Shown here: one piece after another, positions 25,872 to 37,481 of the stretch
Position numbering within the stretch: the first letter of the stretch is position 1
How the letters are laid out: each line of letters begins with the position of its first letter
Assembly (NCBI RefSeq): GCF_014699075.1
Contig: NZ_JACXAB010000006.1
Coordinates: forward strand, 62,001 to 126,000
Length of the DNA stretch: 64,000 bases
DNA from: Microvirga sp.
GTDB lineage: Bacteria; Pseudomonadota; Alphaproteobacteria; Rhizobiales; Beijerinckiaceae
Direction of reading: 5' to 3'
Made by a program: the position numbers and the translations under genes
Notes under the pieces: generated by a model
The model's database searches: none
What the model was told of the DNA's origin: nothing
Seen by the model: only the letters and a program-made list of their open reading frames with translations

Positions 25872-26660
25872 TCAGGCCGCCAGCCGGCCCATGGCTTCGT
25901 TCAGGCACTCGACGGTGACGCTGCCGCCCCGGGCCACGAGGCTGCAGCCCTTGGGCACCTCGCGCCAGCCCTTCGTCTTGTCGTCGATGGGCTCGGAGAC
26001 GATGAGCAGGTTGCCGTTGTCCTCGCGGAAATAGAGGGTCGGCGGCTTGGCATCGCAGGCCCAGCGATAGGCCCAGAGGTTCTCGCCGTCCGTGAAGGCG
26101 GCCGTGAAGCGCAACGCTTCCTCGATCCCGGCCTCGGTCATCAGGCCGCGCACCGTTTTGAGCGTCCTGGCCATGGCCGTCACCGGCTCCTCGGCCAGCC
26201 CGTTGGCGAGCGCCATGAGGAAGATCGCCTCCGAATCCGTGGTGCCGAGGCGCCGGTCGTAGAGCTCGTCCGGGATCATGGATTCGAGGCGCCGCTTGAT
26301 GCGCCCGTAGCCGCCGATCTGGCCATTGTGCATGAACAGGTAGCGGCCATGGGTGAAGGGATGGCAGTTCGCCCGGGTGGTCGAGGTGCCGGTGGAGGCG
26401 CGCACATGAGCGAAGAAGAGTTTTGAGCGCACCTGCTCGCACAGGCTGCGCAGGTTCTCATCGGACCAGGCCGGGCGGACCTCCCGGTAGACGCCGGGCT
26501 CCGGCCGTTCGCCGTACCAGCCGATGCCGAACCCGTCCCCGTTCGTGCCGGTCTTGGCCTCGACCGCGTGCAGCGACTGGTGCACGAGCGAGTGGGCCGG
26601 GGCACAGACGAGTTCGTCGAGGAAGATCGGCTCCCCCCGGTAGGCGAGAAAGCGGCACAT
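25872..26660 (-). CDS. Class II glutamine amidotransferase (YafJ/EgtC-like)
   Basis: 262 residues with an Ntn-type glutaminase fold. The start at 26660 gives MCRFLAYRG, so removal of Met exposes the nucleophile Cys2; an in-frame TTG four codons upstream would bury it. Other glutaminase motifs are GTNGDGFGIGWY, HVRASTGTSTTRANCHPF and MHNGQIGGY, where the Asn and Gly form the oxyanion hole. The family includes EgtC of ergothioneine synthesis and YafJ of unknown role; no egt genes are nearby. The acceptor substrate is unknown. Confidence 0.87.
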   Translation of the reverse strand: MCRFLAYRGEPIFLDELVCAPAHSLVHQSLHAVEAKTGTNGDGFGIGWYGERPEPGVYREVRPAWSDENLRSLCEQVRSKLFFAHVRASTGTSTTRANCHPFTHGRYLFMHNGQIGGYGRIKRRLESMIPDELYDRRLGTTDSEAIFLMALANGLAEEPVTAMARTLKTVRGLMTEAGIEEALRFTAAFTDGENLWAYRWACDAKPPTLYFREDNGNLLIVSEPIDDKTKGWREVPKGCSLVARGGSVTVECLNEAMGRLAA

Positions 26661-26833
26661 CGGTTTCAGCAACCCCCTGGCACGGCAAGGCTTTGTAACG
26701 ATGTTGTACTATCTTTGACTTATGGTGAATAGCCGGTTAACGGCCACGCCGTTGCAGCCTCAAATCCGTTCCCCTACAAGCTGTTCTCGATCTTTAAAGA
26801 ACGAGCCGGCCACCGGCCGCTGGGGACCCTACG

Positions 26834-28240
26834 ATGCTTCGCTTCTTAAGCCTGGCGCTCGCCGCCGCCCTGACCCTCCTGCCTCAAGGGGCCCTTGCGG
26901 CGGAATTCGAGGGGGCGAGCCTCGGCTTCGTCTGGGCCCTGCCCTTCGTGGGCATCCTCCTGTCCATCGCGTTGTTCCCGCTGCTGGCGCCCCATTTCTG
27001 GGAGCACCACCAGGGCAAGATCGCCGCCCTCTGGGGCCTGCTGGTGCTGGTCCCCATGGCGCTTGCCTTCGGGCCGACAACGGCAATCCATGCGCTGGCC
27101 CACACGGCGCTGCTCGAATACATCCCGTTCATCCTGCTGCTGCTCGCCCTCTTCACCGTGGCGGGCGGCATTCTCGTGCGCGGCAACATCCATGGCGCGC
27201 CGGGCACCAACACGATGCTTCTCGGCATCGGCACGGTTCTGGCGAGCTTCATCGGCACCACCGGCGCCTCCATGGTGATGATCCGCCCGGTGATGCGCGC
27301 CAACGACGACCGCCGGCACAATGTGCACGTGATCGTGTTCTTCATCTTCCTGGTGTCGAATATCGGCGGCTCGCTCACGCCGCTCGGCGACCCGCCGCTC
27401 TTCCTGGGCTTCCTGCGCGGCGTAGACTTCTTCTGGACCACCACGCATCTGCTGCCGGAGACCCTGTGCGCCAGCGGCCTCCTGCTCGCCCTGTTCTTCG
27501 TGATCGATCTCGTGATCTACCGCCGGGAGGGCCACACGCGGCCCGACCCAACGCCTGACAACCCTGTGCGCGTGGTGGGCGGCTTCAACTTCCTGCTGAT
27601 CTTCATCATCATCGTGGCGATCCTCATGAGCGCGACGGTCGATCTGGGGCGTATCACGGTGCTGGGCACGGAGGTCGAACTGGCGAATGCGCTGCGCGAC
27701 CTCATCATGATTGCCGTCACGATCATCTCGCTGAAAGTCACCTCGAAAGCGAACCGGGCCGAGAACGGCTTCTCCTGGGGGCCGATCAAGGAGGTGGCGA
27801 AGCTGTTTGCCGGCATCTTCATCACCATCATTCCGGTGCTCGCCATGCTGCGGGCCGGCGCCGATGGCAGCTTCGCGCCCCTGGTCGCCCTCGTGTCGAA
27901 CCCCGACGGCAGCCCCAACAACGCCGCCTATTTCTGGCTCACCGGCGGCCTCTCGTCGTTCCTCGACAACGCGCCGACGTATCTCGTGTTCTTCGAGCTC
28001 GCCGGCGGCAATCCGCAGCAGCTGATGAATGCGGGCGCCATGACGCTGACCGCGATTTCGGCCGGCGCCGTGTTCATGGGCGCGAACTCCTATATCGGCA
28101 ACGCGCCGAACTTCATGGTCTATGCCATCGCCCGCGAAGGCGGCGTGAAGATGCCGAGCTTCTTCGGCTACCTGCTCTGGTCGGGCGCGATCCTGATCCC
28201 AACCTTCCTGCTGCTGACCCTACTGTTCTTCAGGGCGTAA
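26834..28240 (+). CDS. Sodium:proton antiporter-like protein of the ion-transporter superfamily
   Basis: 468-residue polytopic membrane protein with a hydrophobic, cleavable-looking N-terminus (MLRFLSLALAAALTLLPQG, ending ALA) and about 11-12 further membrane segments. Characteristic loops are GTTGASMVMIRPVMRAN, NIGGSLTPLGDPPLFLGFL and SSFLDNAPTYLVFFELAGG, which mark the NhaD/CitMHS-like antiporter group. Na+/H+ exchange is the family assignment; a carboxylate or other anion cannot be excluded. Upstream 26661-26833 holds its promoter region and GC-rich inverted repeats near the start (GGCCGGCCACCGGCC). Confidence 0.78.
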   Translation: MLRFLSLALAAALTLLPQGALAAEFEGASLGFVWALPFVGILLSIALFPLLAPHFWEHHQGKIAALWGLLVLVPMALAFGPTTAIHALAHTALLEYIPFILLLLALFTVAGGILVRGNIHGAPGTNTMLLGIGTVLASFIGTTGASMVMIRPVMRANDDRRHNVHVIVFFIFLVSNIGGSLTPLGDPPLFLGFLRGVDFFWTTTHLLPETLCASGLLLALFFVIDLVIYRREGHTRPDPTPDNPVRVVGGFNFLLIFIIIVAILMSATVDLGRITVLGTEVELANALRDLIMIAVTIISLKVTSKANRAENGFSWGPIKEVAKLFAGIFITIIPVLAMLRAGADGSFAPLVALVSNPDGSPNNAAYFWLTGGLSSFLDNAPTYLVFFELAGGNPQQLMNAGAMTLTAISAGAVFMGANSYIGNAPNFMVYAIAREGGVKMPSFFGYLLWSGAILIPTFLLLTLLFFRA

Positions 28241-28249
28241 ACACACCAG

Positions 28250-28350
28250 TCGTCCCGGACGGCGAAAGCCGATCCGGGATCGCAAGCAGGATGAGGCACC
28301 ATTCTCGTCACGCGATCCCGGGTTCTGCTCCGCAGCCCCAGGATGACGCT
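28250..28350. repeat. Family A repeat, short form, copy 3 (inverse orientation)
   Basis: The left half pairs GTCCCGGA with TCCGGGAT (one G-U). The right half pairs ATCCCGGG with CCCAGGAT (one mismatch). The core, with GCAAGCAGGATGAGGCACC and CTCGTCACGC, is the reverse complement of the core type at 10583, so this copy is inverted. It lies between convergent antiporter and flavoprotein genes. Confidence 0.78.
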
Positions 28351-28355
28351 ACTCC

Positions 28356-29438
28356 CTACACGCTCAGCCTCTCCGCCACATCCTCGGCAATCGACAGGCA
28401 CGAGGTCAGCCCTGGGCTCTCGATGCCGAAGAGGTGGACGAGGCCTGGGAGATCATGCTCCGCCGGGCCGTCGATCATAAAGTCGGCCGCCTTCTCGCCC
28501 GGCCCTGTGAGCTTCGGACGGATGCCGGAGTAGTCGGGAACGAGTGCGCCATCGGGCAAGCCGGGCCAGTAGCGGCGGATGGAGGCGTAGAAGCTCTCGG
28601 CCCGCCCGGGATCGACCTCGTATTCCTCACGCTCGATCCACTCCACATCCGGCCCGAAGCGCATGCGCCCGGCAAGATCGAGGGTCACATGAGTGCCGAG
28701 GCCACCATCGACGGGGGCCGGATAGATCAGGCGCGAAAAGGCAGGCCTGCCGATGCAGCCGAAATAGTTGCCTTTCGCCAGCACGAGCGGCGGCACGCGT
28801 TCCGTCGGATACCCCTCCGTCGCGCGGGCGAGCGCCTGCGACCCGAGGCCGGCCGCGTTGACGACAGCATCCACCGTGATCTCCGTCGCCTCCACACCGC
28901 CGACGTGCACGTTCCAGCCCGTTCCGTTTCGTATGACGCGTTCAACCGGTGCGTGGAAGGCGATGACGCCACCCGCATCCTCCAGATCGCCCTGGAGCGC
29001 CAGCATCAGCGCATGGCTGTCGATGATGCCGGTCTCCTGCGAGAGCACGGCACCGGTGCAGGAGAGGTTCGGCTCCAACGCTTTCGCCTCTTCTCCCGTG
29101 AGGTACGAGAGGCCCTCGACGCCGTTCGCCCGCCCCTGCTCGTAGATGCCTTCGATCTTGGCCTGCTCGAGATCGTTGGTGGCGACGATGAGCTTGCCGC
29201 ATTTCGCATGCGGCACGCCGTGGTTTTCGCAGAAGGCGTAGAGCCTACGCCGCCCCTCGACGCAGTGGCGGGCGCGCAGCGAGGCGGACGGGTAGTACAT
29301 TCCGGCATGGATCACCTCGCTGTTGCGCGAGGAGACGCCGTTGCCGATGCCGCCGGTGGATTCCGCCACGATCACGCCGTGGCCGCGCAGGGCAAGGGCG
29401 CGAGCGACGGCGAGACCCACCACCCCGGCCCCGATCAC
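28356..29438 (-). CDS. lhgO: FAD-dependent oxidoreductase, L-2-hydroxyglutarate oxidase-like
   Basis: About 360 residues of the DAO/LhgO family, oxidising L-2-hydroxyglutarate to 2-oxoglutarate and passing electrons on. The dinucleotide motif is VIGAGVVGLAVARAL; SRNSEVIHAGMYYP and the C-terminal GIESPGLTSCLSIAEDV are typical. Start problem: the only standard codon is GTG at 29438, which cuts off the first beta strand. In frame upstream lies IDVLV preceded by AUA (29448-29450) with a perfect GGGAGG 5 bases before it, and no ATG before the stop of the upstream ATPase gene. The real N-terminus may therefore be at 29450. Substrate by homology only. Confidence 0.8.
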   Translation of the reverse strand: MIGAGVVGLAVARALALRGHGVIVAESTGGIGNGVSSRNSEVIHAGMYYPSASLRARHCVEGRRRLYAFCENHGVPHAKCGKLIVATNDLEQAKIEGIYEQGRANGVEGLSYLTGEEAKALEPNLSCTGAVLSQETGIIDSHALMLALQGDLEDAGGVIAFHAPVERVIRNGTGWNVHVGGVEATEITVDAVVNAAGLGSQALARATEGYPTERVPPLVLAKGNYFGCIGRPAFSRLIYPAPVDGGLGTHVTLDLAGRMRFGPDVEWIEREEYEVDPGRAESFYASIRRYWPGLPDGALVPDYSGIRPKLTGPGEKAADFMIDGPAEHDLPGLVHLFGIESPGLTSCLSIAEDVAERLSV

Positions 29439-29489
29439 CAGAACGTCTATGGCGGCCTCCCGTCGCTTTGCGATGCGCCGCGATGCCGG

Positions 29490-30545
<1,056 letters not shown>

Positions 30546-30654
30546 GGGGCTTCCTTCCCTATCGTCATTAGCCGGCATCTTTTAAGCCCGGCTATGCTAT
30601 CCTAGGCACGGGCAACAGCCGGTCAAGGCAGAACGGACGGTTCCTCCCAGTGAG

Positions 30655-32106
30655 CTAGGAGCCGGCGGGCAGAGCGGACGGAAGATCCGCCTCCAAGGCA
30701 AGAACCTTGCCGGGGTTCAGGATGTTTTGCGGGTCGAGGGTTCTTTTCAGCGTCCGCATCAGGTCGAGGGCCACCGGATCCTTGTAGAGCACGAGTTCGT
30801 CGCGCTTGATGAGCCCCACGCCGTGTTCGGCGGAGATCGAGCCGTTCAGGCCATGCACGATGTCGTGGACGATGCGGTTGAACCGCTCCCACTGGTTTAA
30901 GAAAGCCGCCTTCTCCATGGCGATGGGCTGGCTCAGGTTGAAGTGGATGTTGCCGTCGCCGAAATGCCCGAACGCACAGACCCGTACGCCGGGCAGCGCC
31001 TTCTCGCAGGCTTCCGTCGCTGTGACGATGAAATCGGCCACGCGGGATACGGGCACGGCAACATCGTGCTTGATCGATCCGCCCTCGAGCCTCTGCACGT
31101 GGGACAGGCTTTCGCGCAGATGCCAGAGCGCATCGCCCTGGGCCTCGCTTGCCGCGATGACCGCATCCTCGACCGTGCCGGCCTCCAGGGCTTCGCCCAG
31201 GGCACTTTCAAGACGCTCGCGCAGGTCGATCTCGGGATCGGGCGATGACAGCTCGATCAGGGCATAGGCTTCGTGCTTGCCGGACAGCGGAGGAACGGCG
31301 CCGGCCGCATGCTTGAGCACGATCTCCAGCGCAAAGCGCGGCATGAACTCAAAGGCCGTCAGCTGGTCGCCTGTGCGCCGGCGAAAGGTGTCGAAGAGGT
31401 CGAGCGCCGCATGGGGCGAGGCGCAGCCGACGAGGGCCACCGTGCGGCTCTTCGGGCGCGGAAAGAGCTTGAGCACCGCCGCCGTGATGACCCCAAGCGT
31501 TCCCTCCGATCCGACGAAGAGGTTCTTCAGGTCATAGCCCATGTTGTCCTTGCGCAGGCCCTTCAGCCCGTTCCAGATCCGCCCATCGGCCAGCACGACC
31601 TCCAACCCGAGAACAAGATCGCGGGTATTGCCGTAGCGCAGCACGTTCACCCCGCCCGCATTGGTGGCGATATTGCCGCCGATCCGGCAGGAGCCCTCGG
31701 AGGCAAGCGACAGGGGAAACAGGCAATCGGCCTTTTCGGCTTCGTCCTGCACGGATTTCAGGATGCAGCCGGCCTCGACCGTGATGGTGGCATTGAAGGT
31801 ATCGACCTCGCGGATGCGGTCGAGGCGCGCAAGCGACAGCACGATACCCTCGTGCGGCACGCCACCGCCGACGAGACCGGTATTGCCGCCCTGCGGCACG
31901 ACGGCGATGCCGGCTTGGGCGCATTCACGGACGACGAGGGCCACCTCTTCCGTCCTGCCGGGGCGAACCACCGCCAGGGCGGTGCCGCGATAGAGCTTCC
32001 GCTCCTCGATGAGATAGCCCTCCATGGCGGCCGGGTCGCGGATGACATGCTGGGGCCCCAAGCGCACGGACAGGAGGTCCAGAAATTCCGGTTGGGTGTC
32101 GGTCAT
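30655..32106 (-). CDS. FAD-linked oxidase, D-2-hydroxyacid (D-2-hydroxyglutarate/D-lactate) dehydrogenase-like
   Basis: 483 residues in two parts: an FAD-binding PCMH domain (about 35-215; VVPQGGNTGLVGGGVPHEG, LASEGSCRIGGNIATNAGG, GSEGTLGVITAA) and an FAD-oxidase C-terminal domain with FGHFGDGNIHFNL and SAEHGVGLIKRDEL. This architecture is shared by D2HGDH, GlcD and D-lactate dehydrogenases. D2HGDH is favoured loosely by length and by the L-2-hydroxyglutarate oxidase-like gene nearby. ATG at 32106 is chosen over a TTG four codons earlier. It starts only 15 bases after the end of the pckA terminator hairpin, so transcription requires read-through or a start within that hairpin. Confidence 0.82.
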   Translation of the reverse strand: MTDTQPEFLDLLSVRLGPQHVIRDPAAMEGYLIEERKLYRGTALAVVRPGRTEEVALVVRECAQAGIAVVPQGGNTGLVGGGVPHEGIVLSLARLDRIREVDTFNATITVEAGCILKSVQDEAEKADCLFPLSLASEGSCRIGGNIATNAGGVNVLRYGNTRDLVLGLEVVLADGRIWNGLKGLRKDNMGYDLKNLFVGSEGTLGVITAAVLKLFPRPKSRTVALVGCASPHAALDLFDTFRRRTGDQLTAFEFMPRFALEIVLKHAAGAVPPLSGKHEAYALIELSSPDPEIDLRERLESALGEALEAGTVEDAVIAASEAQGDALWHLRESLSHVQRLEGGSIKHDVAVPVSRVADFIVTATEACEKALPGVRVCAFGHFGDGNIHFNLSQPIAMEKAAFLNQWERFNRIVHDIVHGLNGSISAEHGVGLIKRDELVLYKDPVALDLMRTLKRTLDPQNILNPGKVLALEADLPSALPAGS

Positions 32107-32121
32107 CAAAAGCACCAAATG

Positions 32122-32147
32122 AAAAAGGCGGCCGCTGGCCGCCTTTT
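32122..32147 (-). terminator. Rho-independent terminator of pckA
   Basis: An 11-bp stem AAAAGGCGGCC/GGCCGCCTTTT with a 3-base loop; on the minus strand the stem ends in a T-run. It starts 29 bases after the pckA stop codon and ends just upstream of the flavoprotein start codon. Confidence 0.88.
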
Positions 32148-32176
32148 ACACGAATTCAGGGAAGAGATAACTTCTC

Positions 32177-33787
<1,611 letters not shown>

Positions 33788-34315
33788 GGAAAATGTCTCC
33801 TGATTGCCAGTCACCGCGCAGCCGGATGTGCCGCCGTCCGATGCCGTCACATGGGGTGGATCAAACAATGCGGCCGAAACTTTGCCGTCTCGCTTGAACA
33901 TAGAACCTTCTTTAGGTCAGCTGACGAGGCCGTCAACTCAAGCCGTTTCATTGCATTCTATTTTCGTCAAAAACAGGCATCCAACAGCCCCAATCTCAAG
34001 GATTTTCCGGCTTTGGGGGAGTTCTTTCGTATGATTGACAGGCGTTCCCTTGCGGAAAACCAGGCGCTCCCGGGCCTGGGGACCCGGCCTGAGACGCTTG
34101 GCGGAGGAATCCTGTCCGATCCGTCATGCGCCGTTCATCTCCGGTTGAAGCGCCTCCCCTTAGACCCCACTATCAGTGGCCACCCTGGTTATCGCCTCGG
34201 GGAAAACCATATTTACGCCACGAGAAAGGCGCAGTTGGGGACGTTTTTGGGCCTTCTGCGTTGTCACACGTGGCAAAAAGCCGACATTCGTCCGTGCCAA
34301 GCTAAGGAAGAGTTC
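33788..34315. other. Long divergent intergenic region between pckA and chvI
   Basis: 528 bases without a convincing gene. A plus-strand frame runs through it from inside antisense pckA into chvI, but no codon bias or ribosome site supports it before 34316. Both pckA and chvI promoters must lie here. AT-rich stretches occur at about 33900-34000 and just before 34310. No tight palindrome stood out. The region is large enough for a small RNA or a long chvI leader, but nothing specific can be supported. Confidence 0.5.
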
Positions 34316-35014
34316 ATGCCAACGATCGCCCTTGTCGATGACGATCGCAACATCCTGACCTCTGTTTCCATCGCCCTCGAGGCGGAGGGCTACCGCATCC
34401 AGACCTATACCGATGGGGCCTCGGCCCTGGACGGGCTCAAGCACGCCCCGCCGGATCTGGCCATCTTCGACATCAAGATGCCGCGCATGGACGGCATGGA
34501 GCTGCTGCGCCGTCTGCGGCAGAAATCGGACCTTCCCGTGATCTTCCTGACCTCGAAGGACGAGGAGATCGACGAATTGTTCGGCCTCAAGATGGGCGCC
34601 GACGATTTCATCCGCAAACCCTTCTCGCAACGTCTTCTGGTCGAGCGCGTGAAGGCGGTGCTGCGCCGCTTCGCCCCCAAGGACCAGAGCGCCCCCAAGG
34701 AGGCCGATCCGAAGGCCCTGGAGCGCGGGCAGCTCAAGATGGACCCGGAGCGCCATGCCTGTACCTGGAAGAACGAGCCGGTGACGCTCACCGTGACGGA
34801 GTTCCTGATCCTGCAGGCGCTCGCCACGCGCCCCGGGGTGGTGAAAAGCCGCAACGCGCTCATGGATGCGGCCTATGACGATCAGGTCTATGTGGACGAC
34901 CGGACGATCGACAGCCACATCAAGCGCCTGCGCAAGAAGTTCAAGTCGGTTGACCAGAGTTTCGAAATGATCGAGACCCTCTACGGCGTAGGCTACCGCT
35001 TCAAGGAAGCCTGA
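34316..35014 (+). CDS. chvI: ChvI, response regulator of the ChvG/ChvI two-component system
   Basis: 232 residues. Receiver domain 1-120 with phospho-acceptor Asp52 ([12 protein letters not shown]), acidic pocket VDDD at 7-10, and signalling residues T/S in FLTSKD and K in RKPF. OmpR-type winged helix at about 135-230 ([42 protein letters not shown]). CTAAGGAAG before ATG at 34316 fixes the start. The system responds to acid or envelope stress and controls exopolysaccharide and motility genes in rhizobia. chvG follows after 73 bases. Confidence 0.94.
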   Translation: MPTIALVDDDRNILTSVSIALEAEGYRIQTYTDGASALDGLKHAPPDLAIFDIKMPRMDGMELLRRLRQKSDLPVIFLTSKDEEIDELFGLKMGADDFIRKPFSQRLLVERVKAVLRRFAPKDQSAPKEADPKALERGQLKMDPERHACTWKNEPVTLTVTEFLILQALATRPGVVKSRNALMDAAYDDQVYVDDRTIDSHIKRLRKKFKSVDQSFEMIETLYGVGYRFKEA

Positions 35015-35087
35015 CGCTGAAAGCGCGAGCAACCTGGATAAGACCTTGGCCCGGTGCGCCCATCGGGTCCCGGGTCAAGCGAGTGGC

Positions 35088-36941
35088 ATGAAGGCTGACC
35101 CCATCCACGCCGAGGCGGGTTTCGACGATCCGCCTGCTCCACAGAGCACCCTGGAGCGGCTGAAGCAGTTCGGCCGCATGCTCGTGCAGCGTGCCTCGTC
35201 CAGCCTCACGCGCCGGATCGTGGTGCTCAACCTGGCAGGCCTCGTGGCCCTGCTCGTGGGCTTTCTCTACCTCAACCAGTTCCGCGAAGGCCTCATCGAG
35301 GCCCGGGTGCAGAGCCTGCTCACCCAGGGCGAGATCATCGCCGGGGCGATCGCCGGCTCCGCCACGGTGGAAACCAACACCATCACGATCGATCCGGACC
35401 AGCTGCTGCAGATGCAGGCCGGAGAGACGGAGCGGTTCAACGACGAGGCCTTCTCCGCCCTCGAATTTTCCATCAACCCCGAGCGGGTCGCGCCTCTCCT
35501 GAGGCGGCTGGTAACGCCGACCAAGACCCGCGCGCGCATCTTCGACCGCGAGGGCATGCTCCTTCTCGACTCCCGGTCATTCTACTCCCGCGGCGACATC
35601 CTGCGCATGGATCTTCCGCCGGTGGCCAATGTGGAGGACACCCTGACCGCCATGGAGCGCACCTGGAACAGCATCCGCAAGATGTTCCGGCGCACCATTC
35701 GGCCGGTGCAGGAGGAAGCTGGACCGGTGAACGGCAAATCCCTGGCCGAGGTGCAGCAGGCCTATGCGGGCCAGCAGGCGAGCGAGGTGCGCGTCAACGC
35801 CCGTGGCGAGACCATCGTGTCGGTGGCCGTGCCGATCCAGCGCTTCCGCACGGTGCAGGGCGCGCTCCTGCTCTCGACCCAGGAAGGCGATATCGACGCC
35901 ATCATTGCGTCCGAGCGTTTTGCCCTGCTCCAGGTCTTCCTGGTCGCCGCCGTGGTGATGATCGTGCTGTCGCTGTTCCTCGCCGGCGCCATCGCCGGCC
36001 CGGTCCGCCGCTTGGCTGAAGCCGCCGAGCGGGTGCGGTGGGGCACGAAATCGCGCCAGGAGATCCCCGACTTCACCGGCCGCGCCGATGAGATCGGGCA
36101 CCTGTCAGGGGCGCTTCGCGACATGACCAAGGCGCTCTACAACCGCATGGACGCCATCGAGAGCTTCGCGGCGGACGTGGCGCACGAGCTGAAGAACCCG
36201 CTCACCTCCCTGCGCAGCGCGGTGGAGACCCTGCCGCTCGCCCGCAGCGACGAATCCCGCGGGCGGCTTCTCTCGATCATCCAGCACGACGTGAAGCGTC
36301 TCGACCGGCTGATCAGCGACATTTCGGACGCCTCGCGCCTCGATGCGGAGCTCGCCCGCGCCGATGCGGAGCCCGTGGACATGGTGCGCCTGCTCGAGGC
36401 CGTGGCGTCGGTGGCCAATGAGCGGCGCCAGGAACATGACGCGCTCATCACGCTGAATATCGAGAACGCGGCCAAGAACCGCGACGCCTTCCTGGTGCTC
36501 GGCCACGACAGCCGCCTGGGCCAGGTGTTCAACAACCTGCTCGACAATGCCCGCTCCTTCTCGCCGCCCGACGAGACCGTGAGGGTCTCCATGCGCCGGC
36601 GCCGGAACGATGTGGAGATCCTGGTGGAGGACAGCGGGCCCGGCATCGAGCCCGATGCCCTCGACCGCATCTTCGAGCGCTTCTACACCGACCGCCCCGA
36701 GCAGGGCTTCGGCCAGAACTCAGGGTTAGGCCTGTCCATCTCCCGCCAGATCATCGAGGCGCACCGGGGCACGATCCGGGCCGAGAACCGGCTTGGAGCC
36801 CCCGACGAGAGCGGCGAGCCGCGGCGTCTCGGCGCCCGCTTCGTCATCCGGCTTCCTGTCGAGGGCGCCAGAGCCGGGAAGGCGCAGGCGAGGCGAAACA
36901 AGGATCGCGACCGGCGCGAGGTGGGAAAGACTGGGCCGTGA
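35088..36941 (+). CDS. chvG: ChvG (ExoS-like) sensor histidine kinase
   Basis: 617-residue membrane kinase. A first membrane segment lies near residues 45-65 (RRIVVLNLAGLVALLVGFLYL), then a periplasmic sensor of about 230 residues, a second membrane segment (FLVAAVVMIVLSLFLAGAIA), HAMP, HisKA with His366 in ADVAHELKNPLTSLR, and HATPase_c (NNLLDNARSF, EDSGPGIEP, NSGLGLSISRQI). ATG at 35088 is preferred over an upstream TTG, although no strong ribosome site is visible. Its last four bases overlap the hprK start (GTGA), so they are translationally coupled. Partner of ChvI. Confidence 0.94.
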   Translation: MKADPIHAEAGFDDPPAPQSTLERLKQFGRMLVQRASSSLTRRIVVLNLAGLVALLVGFLYLNQFREGLIEARVQSLLTQGEIIAGAIAGSATVETNTITIDPDQLLQMQAGETERFNDEAFSALEFSINPERVAPLLRRLVTPTKTRARIFDREGMLLLDSRSFYSRGDILRMDLPPVANVEDTLTAMERTWNSIRKMFRRTIRPVQEEAGPVNGKSLAEVQQAYAGQQASEVRVNARGETIVSVAVPIQRFRTVQGALLLSTQEGDIDAIIASERFALLQVFLVAAVVMIVLSLFLAGAIAGPVRRLAEAAERVRWGTKSRQEIPDFTGRADEIGHLSGALRDMTKALYNRMDAIESFAADVAHELKNPLTSLRSAVETLPLARSDESRGRLLSIIQHDVKRLDRLISDISDASRLDAELARADAEPVDMVRLLEAVASVANERRQEHDALITLNIENAAKNRDAFLVLGHDSRLGQVFNNLLDNARSFSPPDETVRVSMRRRRNDVEILVEDSGPGIEPDALDRIFERFYTDRPEQGFGQNSGLGLSISRQIIEAHRGTIRAENRLGAPDESGEPRRLGARFVIRLPVEGARAGKAQARRNKDRDRREVGKTGP

Positions 36942-37393
36942 GCAGCCCCCAAACCATCCATGCGGGCTGCGTGCTCATCGGGGAGGCCGGGCTCCTGATC
37001 CGGGGCGCGCCGGGTTCCGGAAAGTCGACGCTCGCCCGCGAGGTGGTGTCCCGTGCCCTCCAGACGGGCCGTTTCGGGCGCCTCGTCAGCGACGACCGAA
37101 CCAGGATCGAAGCGCGGAACGGCCGCCTCGTCGCCCAGCCGGTCGAGCCGCTGGGCGGGTGCATCGAGGTGTTCGGCCTCGGGATCGTCCGGCAACCCCA
37201 TGAGCCGGCAGCCGTCATCCGCCTTCTCATCGACCTCTGCGAGAGCCTGGATCGCTACCCGGACGAGCAGGACGGGCATGTCGCCCTCTGCGGCGTCATG
37301 GTCCCTCGCATTCGCATGCAAGCCGGAGCAGTCTCGGCGGACATTGCTGTGGCCTGCCTGAGTGGTGTTTGCGACACGGTCGTGACACTGTGA
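36938..37393 (+). CDS. hprK: HPr kinase/phosphorylase, short alphaproteobacterial form
   Basis: 151 residues, about half of the Gram-positive enzyme: the N-terminal domain is absent and only the catalytic domain remains. Walker A is GAPGSGKST (23-31), followed by LVSDDRTRIEARNG with the catalytic acidic residues and GGCIEVFGLGIVRQP in place of the HPrK signature. It phosphorylates HPr on a serine (Ser63 of the HPr encoded downstream). The GTG start overlaps the chvG stop. Context links kinase sensing, HPr phosphorylation and gluconeogenesis. Confidence 0.92.
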   Translation: MSSPQTIHAGCVLIGEAGLLIRGAPGSGKSTLAREVVSRALQTGRFGRLVSDDRTRIEARNGRLVAQPVEPLGGCIEVFGLGIVRQPHEPAAVIRLLIDLCESLDRYPDEQDGHVALCGVMVPRIRMQAGAVSADIAVACLSGVCDTVVTL

Positions 37394-37481
37394 TGAACTT
37401 TTGCTCTCATTGCTCTTGCGCTTGGCTTCGCAGTGCACAAAATAGCGGCTCCGCTCTCGGAGCGTTCGGACCTGTAACATT

